From contig JBNKJV010000006.1 of the NCBI GenBank assembly GCA_050291465.1, forward strand, positions 124,001 to 188,000: DNA of 64,000 bases. The letters run 5' to 3'. Below the pieces are notes generated by a model that worked only from the letters and a program-made list of their open reading frames with translations, had not been told where the DNA came from and did not search any database. This DNA is from CBFDBF01 sp050291465. Lineage in GTDB: Bacteria > Pseudomonadota > Gammaproteobacteria > Chromatiales > Chromatiaceae. Shown one piece after another: positions 19,643 through 28,634 of this stretch (its first letter is position 1; every line of letters begins with the position of its first letter). The translations under genes and the position numbers were made by a program.

Positions 19643-20650
19643 TCAGTCCGGCGTAGTATCGCCCGCCGCGCGATATTGCTCGAGATTATCTCTATATACC
19701 GGTTTTGTTTTCAACTCCCAGGTACCGAACAGGTATCCGGCGTTAGTTGCGATATTGCGGCAAAATACTATTACCGGCACCCAGAACTCACGTGAAATAC
19801 GGTCCGTCTCTTTTCGCATCTCCCCAATTACCGGCGGTACCATCTGGAAATAGAGATATAAAAACACACCTGCCGCCGGCAACCAGGCCCAGGGAAAAAC
19901 AAACCCCGCCAATAGAAGAACTCCCCATAAAAAATGGTAACGCAACCAGTATATTGACCCTTTCAGGTTGCCGTTCTCGATCCTGCCATTACCTTTCCCA
20001 TATAGGAAAAACATCTTTACTAACTTCCTCAGAGTCGGCCGAGGCCTCCATGCGACTTCCGCTTGCGGGGTAAAAGCCACCTTAAAACCAGACTGAAGAA
20101 ATCTTTTTGCAAATAGCGTGTCTTCCCCTGTGTACAGCCATTCCGGATATCCCCCAACCGCCTTCCAGGCACCCTTCCTGAACGCGGAATTCCTTCCGTA
20201 AAACATGCGAGAAGCTGAATCCCCACTGTCCTTCGGCATACACAGGGCACCGCTAAAAAACTCGAAATCATTTCTGTAATCGATCTTAAAAGACCCCGCG
20301 ACGGCCTTACAGTCCGGGTCGTCCATCAGAGGGCTGGTTAATTTTGCGAGCCAGTCCTTATTCGGGCGACATCCACCGTCAGTCACCGCAATGATTTCTC
20401 CGGTGGCATTATCGATAGCGATATTCCGCCCACGAGCGATGTTCACTCCCGGTTCTGACAATACCTTTAATCTATTGTCTCGCTCCGCATAGTCGTTCAA
20501 AATCCGCATTGTCTGATCACGAGAGCCTCCATCTACTATGACGATCTCATTTGCCTTATAGGTCTGCTGAAAAATGGAATCTAGTAACTCTTTCATCCCA
20601 TCACCTTCGTTTAGGACCGTAAGAATCACTGATACTCTTAAATCATCCAT
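19643..20650 (-). CDS. Family 2 glycosyltransferase with C-terminal membrane helices
   Basis: A 335-residue GT2 enzyme. It starts LRVSVILTVLNEGDGMKELL, has VIVDGGSRDQT at the nucleotide site, and AVTDGGCRPNKDW where most GT2 enzymes have DxD, followed by YTGEDTLFAKRFLQSG as the acceptor-base region. Residues about 245-275 form two membrane helices (WGVLLLAGFVFPWAWLPAAGVFLYLYF), so the enzyme is anchored at the inner membrane. It is the middle of the minus-strand polysaccharide operon, 28 bp after the sulfotransferase-like gene. Similar proteins are common in exopolysaccharide clusters; the sugar specificity is unknown. Confidence 0.9.
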   Translation of the reverse strand: MDDLRVSVILTVLNEGDGMKELLDSIFQQTYKANEIVIVDGGSRDQTMRILNDYAERDNRLKVLSEPGVNIARGRNIAIDNATGEIIAVTDGGCRPNKDWLAKLTSPLMDDPDCKAVAGSFKIDYRNDFEFFSGALCMPKDSGDSASRMFYGRNSAFRKGAWKAVGGYPEWLYTGEDTLFAKRFLQSGFKVAFTPQAEVAWRPRPTLRKLVKMFFLYGKGNGRIENGNLKGSIYWLRYHFLWGVLLLAGFVFPWAWLPAAGVFLYLYFQMVPPVIGEMRKETDRISREFWVPVIVFCRNIATNAGYLFGTWELKTKPVYRDNLEQYRAAGDTTPD

Positions 20651-20678
20651 TTTCCAACCCCTGTATCAAAGGCATATA

Positions 20679-21407
20679 TTACTCGTTAGTTTTTAAAATT
20701 TCGTCAAACATCGGCTCGTATTTAGTTCCCGCATATGCGGACTTCAACTCTTCAAAATTAAGAATCGATTCTTTAAGGTTGTCACTGGTATTCTTCAATG
20801 TTTTCCCTGTTGTTTTAACATACGGCACATCAAGTTTGTTATAAATGTTCTTCATGAATGCCGCCTCGTCGGTGAGCATATCTTCGTAATAGATAGGGCA
20901 GACATCCAGCTCAAGACTTTCAATAAAACTGTTAAGTTCTCCGTCAAGTTTTTCGCGTAAATCCAATGCGTATGTAAAATCTTCCAGAGGTATTGCATGT
21001 GGAGGCAATCTATCTTCCGGTTTGTATACCTGATATTGATTGGTTTTTTCTTTCAGAATATTGCAGTTTGCTTCAGAAACCGCCGTCTTCACGCGGTTCC
21101 TGCGCTGCATATGAAATATCAGAACATTAAGATCTTGAAGTAGTTCTTTATACTGATCATGATCCGATATATCACGAAGTTTTGTCTTGAATCCGACAGC
21201 CTTATTCCTTCCTATAAATGGCGCTGAAAGGATTTCCTTAGTTCTTTGAGCCTGTGCGGAATGACCGGATTCCCTATATTTCACCATTTCCTCACCGTAT
21301 GCCTTTACTTGTGGATGGCAATCCATACTTGAGATGAGATAGCTGCTTCCAGTCCTACCCTCAAATAAAACGACAAACGGCTTTACCTGTTTCCTCAGAT
21401 ATAACAT
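20679..21407 (-). CDS. PAPS-dependent sulfotransferase-like protein
   Basis: A 242-residue cytoplasmic protein with the two features of the sulfotransferase superfamily. FEGRTGSSYLISS (residues 15-27) matches the 5'-phosphosulfate-binding loop, and RRNRVKTAVS (102-111) matches the 3'-phosphate-binding Arg...Ser element, which in NodH and Stf0 relatives reads R-x-N-x-x-x-x-A-x-S. It would transfer sulfate from PAPS to a hydroxyl of a lipid-linked sugar. It lies between glycosyltransferases in one operon, which argues for a polysaccharide or glycolipid substrate. The gene is AT-richer than the two genes upstream of 22.7 kb. Family assignment by motif is fairly secure; substrate is inference. 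Confidence 0.8.
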   Translation of the reverse strand: MLYLRKQVKPFVVLFEGRTGSSYLISSMDCHPQVKAYGEEMVKYRESGHSAQAQRTKEILSAPFIGRNKAVGFKTKLRDISDHDQYKELLQDLNVLIFHMQRRNRVKTAVSEANCNILKEKTNQYQVYKPEDRLPPHAIPLEDFTYALDLREKLDGELNSFIESLELDVCPIYYEDMLTDEAAFMKNIYNKLDVPYVKTTGKTLKNTSDNLKESILNFEELKSAYAGTKYEPMFDEILKTNE

Positions 21408-21483
21408 ATTAATTACCCGTAAATTATTTCCGATTAGCTTCCCATAGTACTATTGTATCAACTATATAACGCCATACGATCTT

Positions 21484-22701
21484 TTAAATCTGCGCTTGAA
21501 ATCCATTTATATCACCGAGCAATTCCCGGTATATATCCTCATATCTCTTCGCAACTGTCTGTAGCCCATATCGACCCTCAATAAAGAGTCGGCTGTTTGT
21601 TTGTACACTCTTTTCATGATTCTCAAGACCCCGTGAAATAGCGATTTTCAAGTCATCAGAATCGTTTAGCGTGTATGTGAAACCAGTTTCCCCATCCCGT
21701 ATCAGGTCAACCGTTCCGCTTACCCGCGTAGTAATACATAACAACCCACTTGCCATCGCTTCCAGAACAACATTTGGCATGCCTTCTCCATGTGATGGAA
21801 GGATAAAAATATCCGCTGCCCTGTAATATCTCTCGATATCGCTCACATCCTCCAGAATACGAACGCTATCCGGATGTTCTTCTGCTAGCTTCTTGAAACT
21901 GGAGATAAACACCCCTTCCGGATCTTCCCTGCTTTGCGGACCAATCGCCAGTAAAAGAGCATCGGTTCCAAATGCCCGGGTTGCCACCCAATTCTCAATA
22001 AGCCAGTGTATGTTCTTACGCCGATCAAATACTCCGACACTCAGAATCACCGGGCGCGTTACCGGTAAGCCAAACTCCTCCCGAAGGTTTAGCTTCTCCT
22101 CGGAATCCGCCGGACGAAACCGGTCGGTATCCACGCCGTTCGGAAGCAGGACCACTTTTTCTTTCGGTAACCCCGTCGAATTGAATTCCCTTTCCAGGTT
22201 GGCGCTGATCGCGATATACCTGTCTACGAGCCTGAGAAACAGCTTGTGCACTTTTCCTGATGCGGATATCCCCAATCCATGCAGATCGTTGTCTTCCAGA
22301 CTGGCTTTTACCAGACTCTTCCAACCCAGGAATCGCGCAATAGGCCCGACAATGCTGTTCAGATAATAGGCCCCGTGGCTGTGAAAAATATCGAAGTCAC
22401 CCCGGCGACCCCAGGCATACTTGAGGAGTTCCCACCAAAGCCGGAACTCCTTATGCTTTGCACCCCGCCCTTCCCGAACACGGTGTACACGGAACCCCTC
22501 CACCTCATCCTCTTCGGACAACCCCTCCCAGCGAATGGTAACAAATTCGATATGGTGACCCTGCTCCCTTAACTTCTTCGCAAGGGAGATGGCCTGCTTC
22601 GCGGCACCGCTGTATTGCGGTGGGAAATAGGTGGAGAACATGAGTATCCGGACCGGGGAATTCGGCTCAGTTTCCTCCCCCTTCTGCTCTTGCTTATTCA
22701 C
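21484..22701 (-). CDS. Family 4 glycosyltransferase (GT-B fold)
   Basis: A 405-residue GT4 enzyme. The acceptor domain begins VRILMFSTYFPPQYSGAAKQ; the donor domain starts near residue 215 (VILSVGVFDRRKNIHWLIE) and contains the family motif HGEGMPNVVLEAMASG, an E-x7-E pair that binds the donor phosphate and ribose. Retaining transfer of a nucleotide-activated sugar onto a growing lipid-linked chain is the expected role. The start is GTG with a weak GGA box about 5 nt before it; the first in-frame ATG is inside the first beta strand, so the GTG is preferred. It follows the CapK-like gene after 70 bp and precedes the sulfotransferase gene. Confidence 0.93.
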   Translation of the reverse strand: MNKQEQKGEETEPNSPVRILMFSTYFPPQYSGAAKQAISLAKKLREQGHHIEFVTIRWEGLSEEDEVEGFRVHRVREGRGAKHKEFRLWWELLKYAWGRRGDFDIFHSHGAYYLNSIVGPIARFLGWKSLVKASLEDNDLHGLGISASGKVHKLFLRLVDRYIAISANLEREFNSTGLPKEKVVLLPNGVDTDRFRPADSEEKLNLREEFGLPVTRPVILSVGVFDRRKNIHWLIENWVATRAFGTDALLLAIGPQSREDPEGVFISSFKKLAEEHPDSVRILEDVSDIERYYRAADIFILPSHGEGMPNVVLEAMASGLLCITTRVSGTVDLIRDGETGFTYTLNDSDDLKIAISRGLENHEKSVQTNSRLFIEGRYGLQTVAKRYEDIYRELLGDINGFQAQI

Positions 22702-22771
22702 TATTCCACACTTCCCGGGAATATCTTACTGGGCGGGAGTACGGACAAAACGGCAAGAAAATCGATGGTTA

Positions 22772-24130
22772 TCACGACAGCACATCCACGGCACTGACCA
22801 CGTATCTGAACTTGCCCGATTTTTCCGGCTTAATCTCCGGCGGGTACTCAATACCAATGCGGACGTCATTCCCCAGGCGTTTCCTGAACTCTTCCGTGAT
22901 CCGGTTTTCGTATTCCTGCCGATAGCCCTCACCCCGCACGATCTGCACGCGGGTTTCCTCTAAACTCTCCTGAATGATCTTGAACTCCTCGATACCCGGC
23001 AAATCCCGCAGAACGTAGATCAGCGCCAACCCGTGCAGAACGGTCCCGTCCCGGGCCACGATAAAGTCCGTTGCCCGACCCTGGATTTCCTGCAGCAGGG
23101 GAAGGCCCCTTCCACAGGAACAGATCTCATCGCTCAGGATGCCTATATCACCCGTGCGGTAACGGATGAACGGGAAATCCCGTGTGGCGAGATGGGTTAC
23201 GACGATCTCTCCGGACTCCCCATTTGGAACTGCATTACCCTCTTTATCGATTATCTCGACGATGATGTCTTCTGCGGTAATATGCATCCCGCCCTGCGGA
23301 CACTGGTGGGCAATGAAGCCGGCATCCCGTCCGCCGTAACCGTTTGCGACCCGGCACCCGAAAATGGATTCGATCTTCTCCTTTTGATGCTCATACAGGC
23401 GCTCCGAGGTCACAAAGGCGACCTCTATCCCCAGGTCGTCCATTCCCATCCCGCGCGCCTCTGCATGGGACGCAATCAACGACAGGGCCGAAGGGTACCC
23501 GAACAGCATTTTCGGGCGCACTTTACGGATCTCCCCGACAAACCGGTCGAGCTTTCCCTCCGACATCTCAAAAGCGGGAAGCAGGCGGGTGCGAATGAGC
23601 CCGTCCCTGATCTGGCGGACCCTGTCCTGGGCGCCCAATTCGATGGGCGACCCCCAGACCACGATCTCCGGATCCCCGATATCCACCCCCCACCAGCGTG
23701 TGGCCCGCCATTTGGCCGCCACGTCATGGCTTACCCGTTCCTTTCCTATATAGAAGATCAGGGGCTCCCCGCTGGACCCACCGGTATTGAAGCGTGACAG
23801 CCCCGCGGCGTTCTCCGCCTTAAGCCGTTCCTCGTTTTCCCGCATGAAGGGCTTCCCCACCAACGGAAGCCGCCTGAGATCCTCCAGGCCGCTGACGGCT
23901 TCCGGATCGAACCCCCTCTCCCGGAACAGATCCCGGTAACAGGGGACGTTTTTACCCACATCGGCAAGAAACCGGCGCAGGTTCCGGAGCTGGAGTTCCC
24001 GCAGCCGCTCCGGTGCGAGCCACTGGCTCTGCTCCATTCCCCTGCGGACGGAAACGGTGTCATGCCCCTTCATCCACTCATGCAGCGGAAACAGGAGGCC
24101 TGAAACAAGTCTGGTGTATAAACTGGTCAT
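22772..24130 (-). CDS. CapK/PaaK-like adenylate-forming enzyme of polysaccharide clusters
   Basis: A 452-residue member of the phenylacetate-CoA ligase-like family (CapK/WcaK-type proteins). The AMP-binding loop is FNTGGSSGEPLIFY (about residue 108); later landmarks are VANGYGGRDAGFIAHQCPQG, the segment GESGEIVVTHLATRDFPFIRYRTGD containing the family D that contacts the ribose, and a C-terminal GRATDFIVARDG hinge. Such enzymes activate a carboxylate as acyl-adenylate; in capsule clusters they are thought to supply acyl or aminoacyl decorations, but the substrate is unproven. The start overlaps the stop of the upstream glycosyltransferase by 4 bp (ATGA). The gene is markedly GC-richer than the genes on either side, together with its upstream partner. 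Confidence 0.85.
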   Translation of the reverse strand: MTSLYTRLVSGLLFPLHEWMKGHDTVSVRRGMEQSQWLAPERLRELQLRNLRRFLADVGKNVPCYRDLFRERGFDPEAVSGLEDLRRLPLVGKPFMRENEERLKAENAAGLSRFNTGGSSGEPLIFYIGKERVSHDVAAKWRATRWWGVDIGDPEIVVWGSPIELGAQDRVRQIRDGLIRTRLLPAFEMSEGKLDRFVGEIRKVRPKMLFGYPSALSLIASHAEARGMGMDDLGIEVAFVTSERLYEHQKEKIESIFGCRVANGYGGRDAGFIAHQCPQGGMHITAEDIIVEIIDKEGNAVPNGESGEIVVTHLATRDFPFIRYRTGDIGILSDEICSCGRGLPLLQEIQGRATDFIVARDGTVLHGLALIYVLRDLPGIEEFKIIQESLEETRVQIVRGEGYRQEYENRITEEFRKRLGNDVRIGIEYPPEIKPEKSGKFRYVVSAVDVLS

Positions 24131-25347
24131 TTGTTGTTCTTTCCGTGCCCGGCGAGTTCCGAAAATAGCCGCTCAAGCACCCCCACCCGGGTATCCCAGG
24201 AGTTTTCCTCCGCATAGGCCAGGATCTCCTCCCGATCCCACGTTCTGGAAAGGGCGTCGTCCAGGGCCTTCTCCAGGCGCTGCGCATCATAGAACGGCAC
24301 CACCGTCCCCAGCGCCTCACGGCATACCACCTCCCTGTTGCCCCCCACATCCGTGGTGATCACCGGCAGACCGCAGGCCATGGCTTCCAGGAAGACGTTT
24401 GCCCAGCCCTCGTTGCTGGTGGCCAGCACGAAAACATCCGCGGAGGAAAGCGGTATCTTAAGCTCCGCCGGTGGAACGGGGCCGAGAAATCGTACCACAT
24501 CCTCCAGTTTCAGATTGGTAACCTGCCTGCGCAGACGCCCGCTCCAGTCCCCTTCCGCGCTCGGACCGCCGGCTACGAGATATTTCAGGCCCGGATTCCG
24601 CTCAAGCAATCCGGGCAACAGCTCAATTACCCGGTGAAACCCCTTGCGTTCCACCAGCCCCCCCACCGAGACCAACACCTTGTCCGTTTCGGACAGGCCC
24701 AACCGCCGCCTCGCCTCGTCTTTGGGGATGGGACTGAATTTCCGCGTGTCCACGCCGTTCCCCACCACCTGAATCTTGGCGACATCCGCACCGAGCGAGA
24801 CCACATGTCTTTTCAGGGAGTCCGATACCGAGATCACCCTGTCCGCCCGTTGCAGCGCCTTCAGCAACAAACGGCGATGGAGCCACATCGCGGCCTGCGG
24901 AACCTCCGTCCCGCGCAGGGTGATGGTGACCGGGATATCCAGCCATTTACCCAGCAGGGTCGCCGCGTAACCGTCCGGATAGGCGAAGTGGCTGTCGATC
25001 ACGTCGAATCTGGTCTGCTTTTTCAGCCGCAGCAGTGCAGGCAGGCTGCCCAGGGCCATGAACAGGCCGTCCAGGGATTTAAGGATCCCGGGTATGGAGA
25101 AAAAACGGGGAAACAGCACCTCTTTCCCATCCTGCAGTTCCCGCGCCGGAACCGGTGGCCGGAAATGCGGCCGAAAGCGGCGTATCAGCTCCTGGCCTGG
25201 AAACCAGGGCTTGGGGGATATTACCGATATCGGAATCCTTTCTCCCACCCTGTACATGCGCTCCCGAATGAATACTCCGGCGTTGGGGGTAACAGCGTTT
25301 GGGAACAGGCTCGAAAATACCAGGACTCTTGCGGGGGTGCTTTCCAT
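24127..25347 (-). CDS. Family 4 glycosyltransferase, first gene of the operon
   Basis: A GT4 enzyme of 406 residues. It begins ARVLVFSSLFPNAVTPNAGV, contains PVTITLRGTEVPQ in the acceptor domain, VLVSVGGLVERKGFHRVIE at the start of the donor domain, and TSNEGWANVFLEAMACGLPV, which holds the E-x7-E donor-binding motif. The open frame reaches back to a TTG at 25377, but the ATG at 25347 gives the expected N-terminus and is chosen. It heads a minus-strand operon running to 16885 and is divergent from the sulfatase-like gene; the roughly 270-bp gap between them should hold both promoters, though I cannot name one. GC content is high, as in the next gene. Confidence 0.93.
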   Translation of the reverse strand: MESTPARVLVFSSLFPNAVTPNAGVFIRERMYRVGERIPISVISPKPWFPGQELIRRFRPHFRPPVPARELQDGKEVLFPRFFSIPGILKSLDGLFMALGSLPALLRLKKQTRFDVIDSHFAYPDGYAATLLGKWLDIPVTITLRGTEVPQAAMWLHRRLLLKALQRADRVISVSDSLKRHVVSLGADVAKIQVVGNGVDTRKFSPIPKDEARRRLGLSETDKVLVSVGGLVERKGFHRVIELLPGLLERNPGLKYLVAGGPSAEGDWSGRLRRQVTNLKLEDVVRFLGPVPPAELKIPLSSADVFVLATSNEGWANVFLEAMACGLPVITTDVGGNREVVCREALGTVVPFYDAQRLEKALDDALSRTWDREEILAYAEENSWDTRVGVLERLFSELAGHGKNNK

Positions 25348-25619
25348 GTAATTCTGACAAAATTCCCGATGTCTCAATAAGGCAGCCTTATTGACCTCTA
25401 TATAAAAGTAATAGTGCTATGATGATGGCCCGAGCCCGAGGTATTATAGCATTCCTACCGTTTTGAAAATGACTGGGTAATTAGTCATATTTTACCTCTT
25501 CTTAAACCCAATTAGGGTATTTGTGGGGAAGCAATCGGTATATTCTTTTTTCAAGTAACAATGATATATGAAGGGAACAGCTATACGCATAGAGACTATG
25601 CGGAAGCAATAAACTGGAC

Positions 25620-27662
25620 ATGGCCAACTTCAGCAACCTGTTTTCAAAACCGACAACATCATACCTGTCGTCTGTTTTCCTCGTAACCTTCTTTTGTTCT
25701 ATTTTTGAATTCATCCTGTTGCAACTAAAATACGGGATATTTACAGGTGGTTTTCTTTTACCATTTTCGTATCTGTCCTGGGTAGACAGGACATTATTCA
25801 TTTCCATCTACCTCTGGATGGATTTGGTACTTTTTGGTGCGCTCGGTGCTATCTGGTTCTCGTTAATGATCAGGCGAGGTACCCGCTTACTCGTCGCCTC
25901 CTACCTCTTTATATATTCCTGCTTATCGTTAATGGGTGTATGGCTTACCATTGAATATAAGGTACTTACCTATTTCAACGATACGATCAATTTTTTGATC
26001 ATTAAAAATCTTGGGGGAGGAAGCTTTACCAGCGCGATTCGCTATGTCGCCAATGAGTCCTCAATAATAATCATTGCCTGTCTCTTATTGTTTCTCCTCT
26101 TCTTGATAGGGCTAAGAATTGTCCGAAATTCCGCAACTGTCAGCTATTTTATTGCCAGCGGACCCCTGCCGTTCAGAAAAAGATGGCTGATCCCTGTTAC
26201 CGGCTCCATCACAATAGGCCTGATCGTACTGGTTAACTCCCATTTCTCCCTGCTCTATGGCCTCAATAAAACGACCTCTTATGTGTTAATCAGCTCTGTT
26301 CTCGATAAAGTTACCGATGTTGACAGGGACGGCCATGGACTTTTTTCATTCCCCGTCGATTCCGCGCCACTCGATCCTTCCGTTTTCCCGGGAGCGCTGG
26401 ATATACCAGGTAATGACATTGACGAGGATGGATATGGAGGTGATTTCACCTGGAATGAGGACAACCTTGACCCGCTGCGGCAATTACCGCCTGAACAGGG
26501 GTCCCATATCCTGTTAATTGTCCTGGAAAGCACGAGAAGCGATTTGCTTGAAATAGAGTACGCCGGGAAACCTATCGCCCCCAATATCGCTGCAATCGAA
26601 AAATCCGGCAGTGCCGTCCAATACGCATACAGCCATACCGGCTATACGACCACATCCCTGACCGCCCTATTAAATCGCTCTCTTGCCTCCGGTTATGAGA
26701 GAACAAGGTTGTCTGATTTTCTAAGCGAATCCGGCTACTCCCTCTCTTTCATTTCCGGGCAGGATGAATCTTTCGGCCACGTAGCAACGAGAACCGGCAT
26801 GGCTGATAAGGATAAGTACCTGTTCGACGCCCAATCCGCCCTGCAGGATCGCGTCTACCCCAGCAAGGATTCCGGGAGTCTTAGATTAAGTGAAGATCGG
26901 GTAGTACAGGCCTTTTTTGAGAGATCATCGGATGTTGACTGGAAACAACCACAGTTCTTTTATATCAACCTTCAGGCCGCCCATTTCCCCTATTCCTACC
27001 CTTCCATGCCCGTGCTTGTCGGCGAACGTCCTATCCCCCGTTCCGAAATAAGCGAGACCAACCGGGACTGGCTGGAAACCACCTACTGGAATGCGGTTTC
27101 CGTAGCGGACCAGGCGATAGGCAGGATTATTCAGCGTCTAAAGAAACTCGGCGTCTATGATCAAACCCTGGTGGTGATCGTTGCGGATCATGGGGAGTCC
27201 CTGTTCGATGATCACTTTCTCGGACATGGCCACGCTCTCGACGAGGCGCAAACACGAATCCCACTGATATTCAATCGACCCGGTATCGATGTTAAGAGCG
27301 CTGTCGGCCAAGTGGATATGGCCGATCTGGTAGTGCAATTGGCTACCGGTCGCTTTTCGAACCAACAGTGGGACGCACCGCAAAAACCGGTTCTTCAGAT
27401 TGTCGGCTCTCTGGATGTTCCACAACTTGTAGGTACGGTTTCCTATGGTGAAATCCGCACCATCCTCGATCTGCGAACACGTAAGGTATTTTTCAGTGAT
27501 CTGGAACGCTGGGAGGACTTTGATGTCGCCTATGATGATCCGGTAATGGGGGCGCGTACGAAAGGTCTCATCAATCTTTGGGAATCAACCCGTTGGGAAA
27601 ATCACTTGGCTCGCCAGGAAAAGGAAACACCGAAACCGCCGGAGCAGACAGAGCCCTTGTAG
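25620..27662 (+). CDS. Membrane-bound sulfatase/phosphoglycerol-transferase superfamily protein
   Basis: A 680-residue alkaline-phosphatase-superfamily protein with a membrane N-terminus. Five helices lie in residues 1-225 (for example SVFLVTFFCSIFEFILL and SSIIIIACLLLFLLFLIG). The periplasmic catalytic domain begins SHILLIVLESTRSD (metal-binding Glu) near residue 300; the nucleophile is probably a Thr in SHTGYTTTSLTALL, and VIVADHGESLFDDHFLGHGH supplies the D-H and distal H metal ligands. That layout resembles LtaS/OpgB-like enzymes more than soluble sulfatases, so it may transfer a phospho-alcohol or hydrolyse sulfate on a surface glycan. Between membrane and catalytic parts sit two acidic loops, DVDRDGHG and DIDEDGYG, that look like Ca2+-binding D-x-D-x-D-G elements. 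The gene faces the EpsI-like gene. Exact reaction unknown. Confidence 0.82.
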   Translation: MANFSNLFSKPTTSYLSSVFLVTFFCSIFEFILLQLKYGIFTGGFLLPFSYLSWVDRTLFISIYLWMDLVLFGALGAIWFSLMIRRGTRLLVASYLFIYSCLSLMGVWLTIEYKVLTYFNDTINFLIIKNLGGGSFTSAIRYVANESSIIIIACLLLFLLFLIGLRIVRNSATVSYFIASGPLPFRKRWLIPVTGSITIGLIVLVNSHFSLLYGLNKTTSYVLISSVLDKVTDVDRDGHGLFSFPVDSAPLDPSVFPGALDIPGNDIDEDGYGGDFTWNEDNLDPLRQLPPEQGSHILLIVLESTRSDLLEIEYAGKPIAPNIAAIEKSGSAVQYAYSHTGYTTTSLTALLNRSLASGYERTRLSDFLSESGYSLSFISGQDESFGHVATRTGMADKDKYLFDAQSALQDRVYPSKDSGSLRLSEDRVVQAFFERSSDVDWKQPQFFYINLQAAHFPYSYPSMPVLVGERPIPRSEISETNRDWLETTYWNAVSVADQAIGRIIQRLKKLGVYDQTLVVIVADHGESLFDDHFLGHGHALDEAQTRIPLIFNRPGIDVKSAVGQVDMADLVVQLATGRFSNQQWDAPQKPVLQIVGSLDVPQLVGTVSYGEIRTILDLRTRKVFFSDLERWEDFDVAYDDPVMGARTKGLINLWESTRWENHLARQEKETPKPPEQTEPL

Positions 27663-27736
27663 CAAGAAAAACGTGTCATCCCGGCGCGGACGCGTAGGGC
27701 GGCGGCGATTCTCCGCGACTTTTCCACCGTTCTTTT

Positions 27737-27812
27737 TGCCACAGAGGACACGGAGGAAACCCGGAAACGCGGTATGCTTTTTCTCCCTGAACCCCTGTGT
27801 TCTCAGTGGTGA
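27737..27812. repeat. Imperfect inverted repeat, CACAGAGG-type
   Basis: The left arm TGCCACAGAGGACACGGAGG (27737-27757) is roughly the inverse complement of CCTGTGTTCTCAGTGGTGA (27794-27812). It lies in the 354-bp gap (27663-28016) between two convergent genes, which otherwise shows no gene. Both arms resemble those of the element at 54574-54669, so this is probably a dispersed intergenic repeat. No terminator with a U-tract is evident in the gap. Confidence 0.6.
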
Positions 27813-28016
27813 GAGATAACAGGTTAATTCGTCCCGCATAATGGGAACCTCTATCCAGGATCACTCCCGTCCTTGTTTTTCGTGCGTTATTTTTGACGGA
27901 GCACTGTAGGAGCCCTCTCCTGAGGGCGATCTGCTTGGGTTCCGCATAGCTCAGAGGACCGGGCTCCTATAGTGCTTCGCCCCCCTGCTGCCCTTCCGGA
28001 AACGGGTGCAAACCCC

Positions 28017-28634
28017 TTATTCTTCCATAAAATCCTGAATCGCAGCTGCGAGAATAGCCGCCGCCGGCGTTTCCCGAAAATCAACTCCCGGTTTTTCGTA
28101 GGAACCGGAGATATAGAATAATGTGAGAGGCTTCCTGGCACTTACAAGCAATGCCAACGTGTTCTTTATCTGGTGCGAAATCGGATCCTCAACAAATTCA
28201 TCGTCATATAGCAAGACGTAGCCCGCGAATCCCAAGCCATCGACCTGATTATAGAGATGCACAGGAATATCCTGTCCCCCCGTTAGTCTTACCGTACCCT
28301 GCTGCTCCAGATTGCTGCCATAGGACAACCCAAGTTCCGGATGATGGTATAGGCGTTTATGGTCATAGGACCTGGCTACAAATAGACGAACATCATTTTT
28401 TCCTGGGTGGGTATATACACGCTCAAACCAATCCTGACTTTTGAACATTTCGTCGACCCATTCCTGCCTATGCCTTCCATAGGGCTCCGAGATGAAACCA
28501 TTCAGCCCCTTTTCAACGACCGCTACGGATTTCCCATCATCCAATTCAGCTCCGGCGTAAGTATGTATCAACGTGGGGATCAGGGCGAGAAACAGAAGCA
28601 GAATAACGGGAATGGCATATCGTGAGGAGATCAT
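28017..28634 (-). CDS. EpsI-like exosortase-associated protein
   Basis: A 205-residue protein with one N-terminal membrane helix (AIPVILLLFLALIPTLIHTY), so mostly periplasmic. The body has the style of the EpsI family that accompanies exosortases: a W-F-x-R-x-Y segment (DWFERVYTHPG), LFVARSYDHKRLYHHPELGL where typical EpsI proteins have an H-x-P-E-x-C motif, and VLLYDDEFVEDPISHQIKN. The cysteine of the usual motif is absent (HPELGLSYG). Its ATG overlaps the stop of the exosortase gene by 4 bp, which is the strongest reason for the assignment. The role of EpsI proteins is not settled; they are needed for polysaccharide production in some strains. Match to the family is by eye only. Confidence 0.6.
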   Translation of the reverse strand: MISSRYAIPVILLLFLALIPTLIHTYAGAELDDGKSVAVVEKGLNGFISEPYGRHRQEWVDEMFKSQDWFERVYTHPGKNDVRLFVARSYDHKRLYHHPELGLSYGSNLEQQGTVRLTGGQDIPVHLYNQVDGLGFAGYVLLYDDEFVEDPISHQIKNTLALLVSARKPLTLFYISGSYEKPGVDFRETPAAAILAAAIQDFMEE

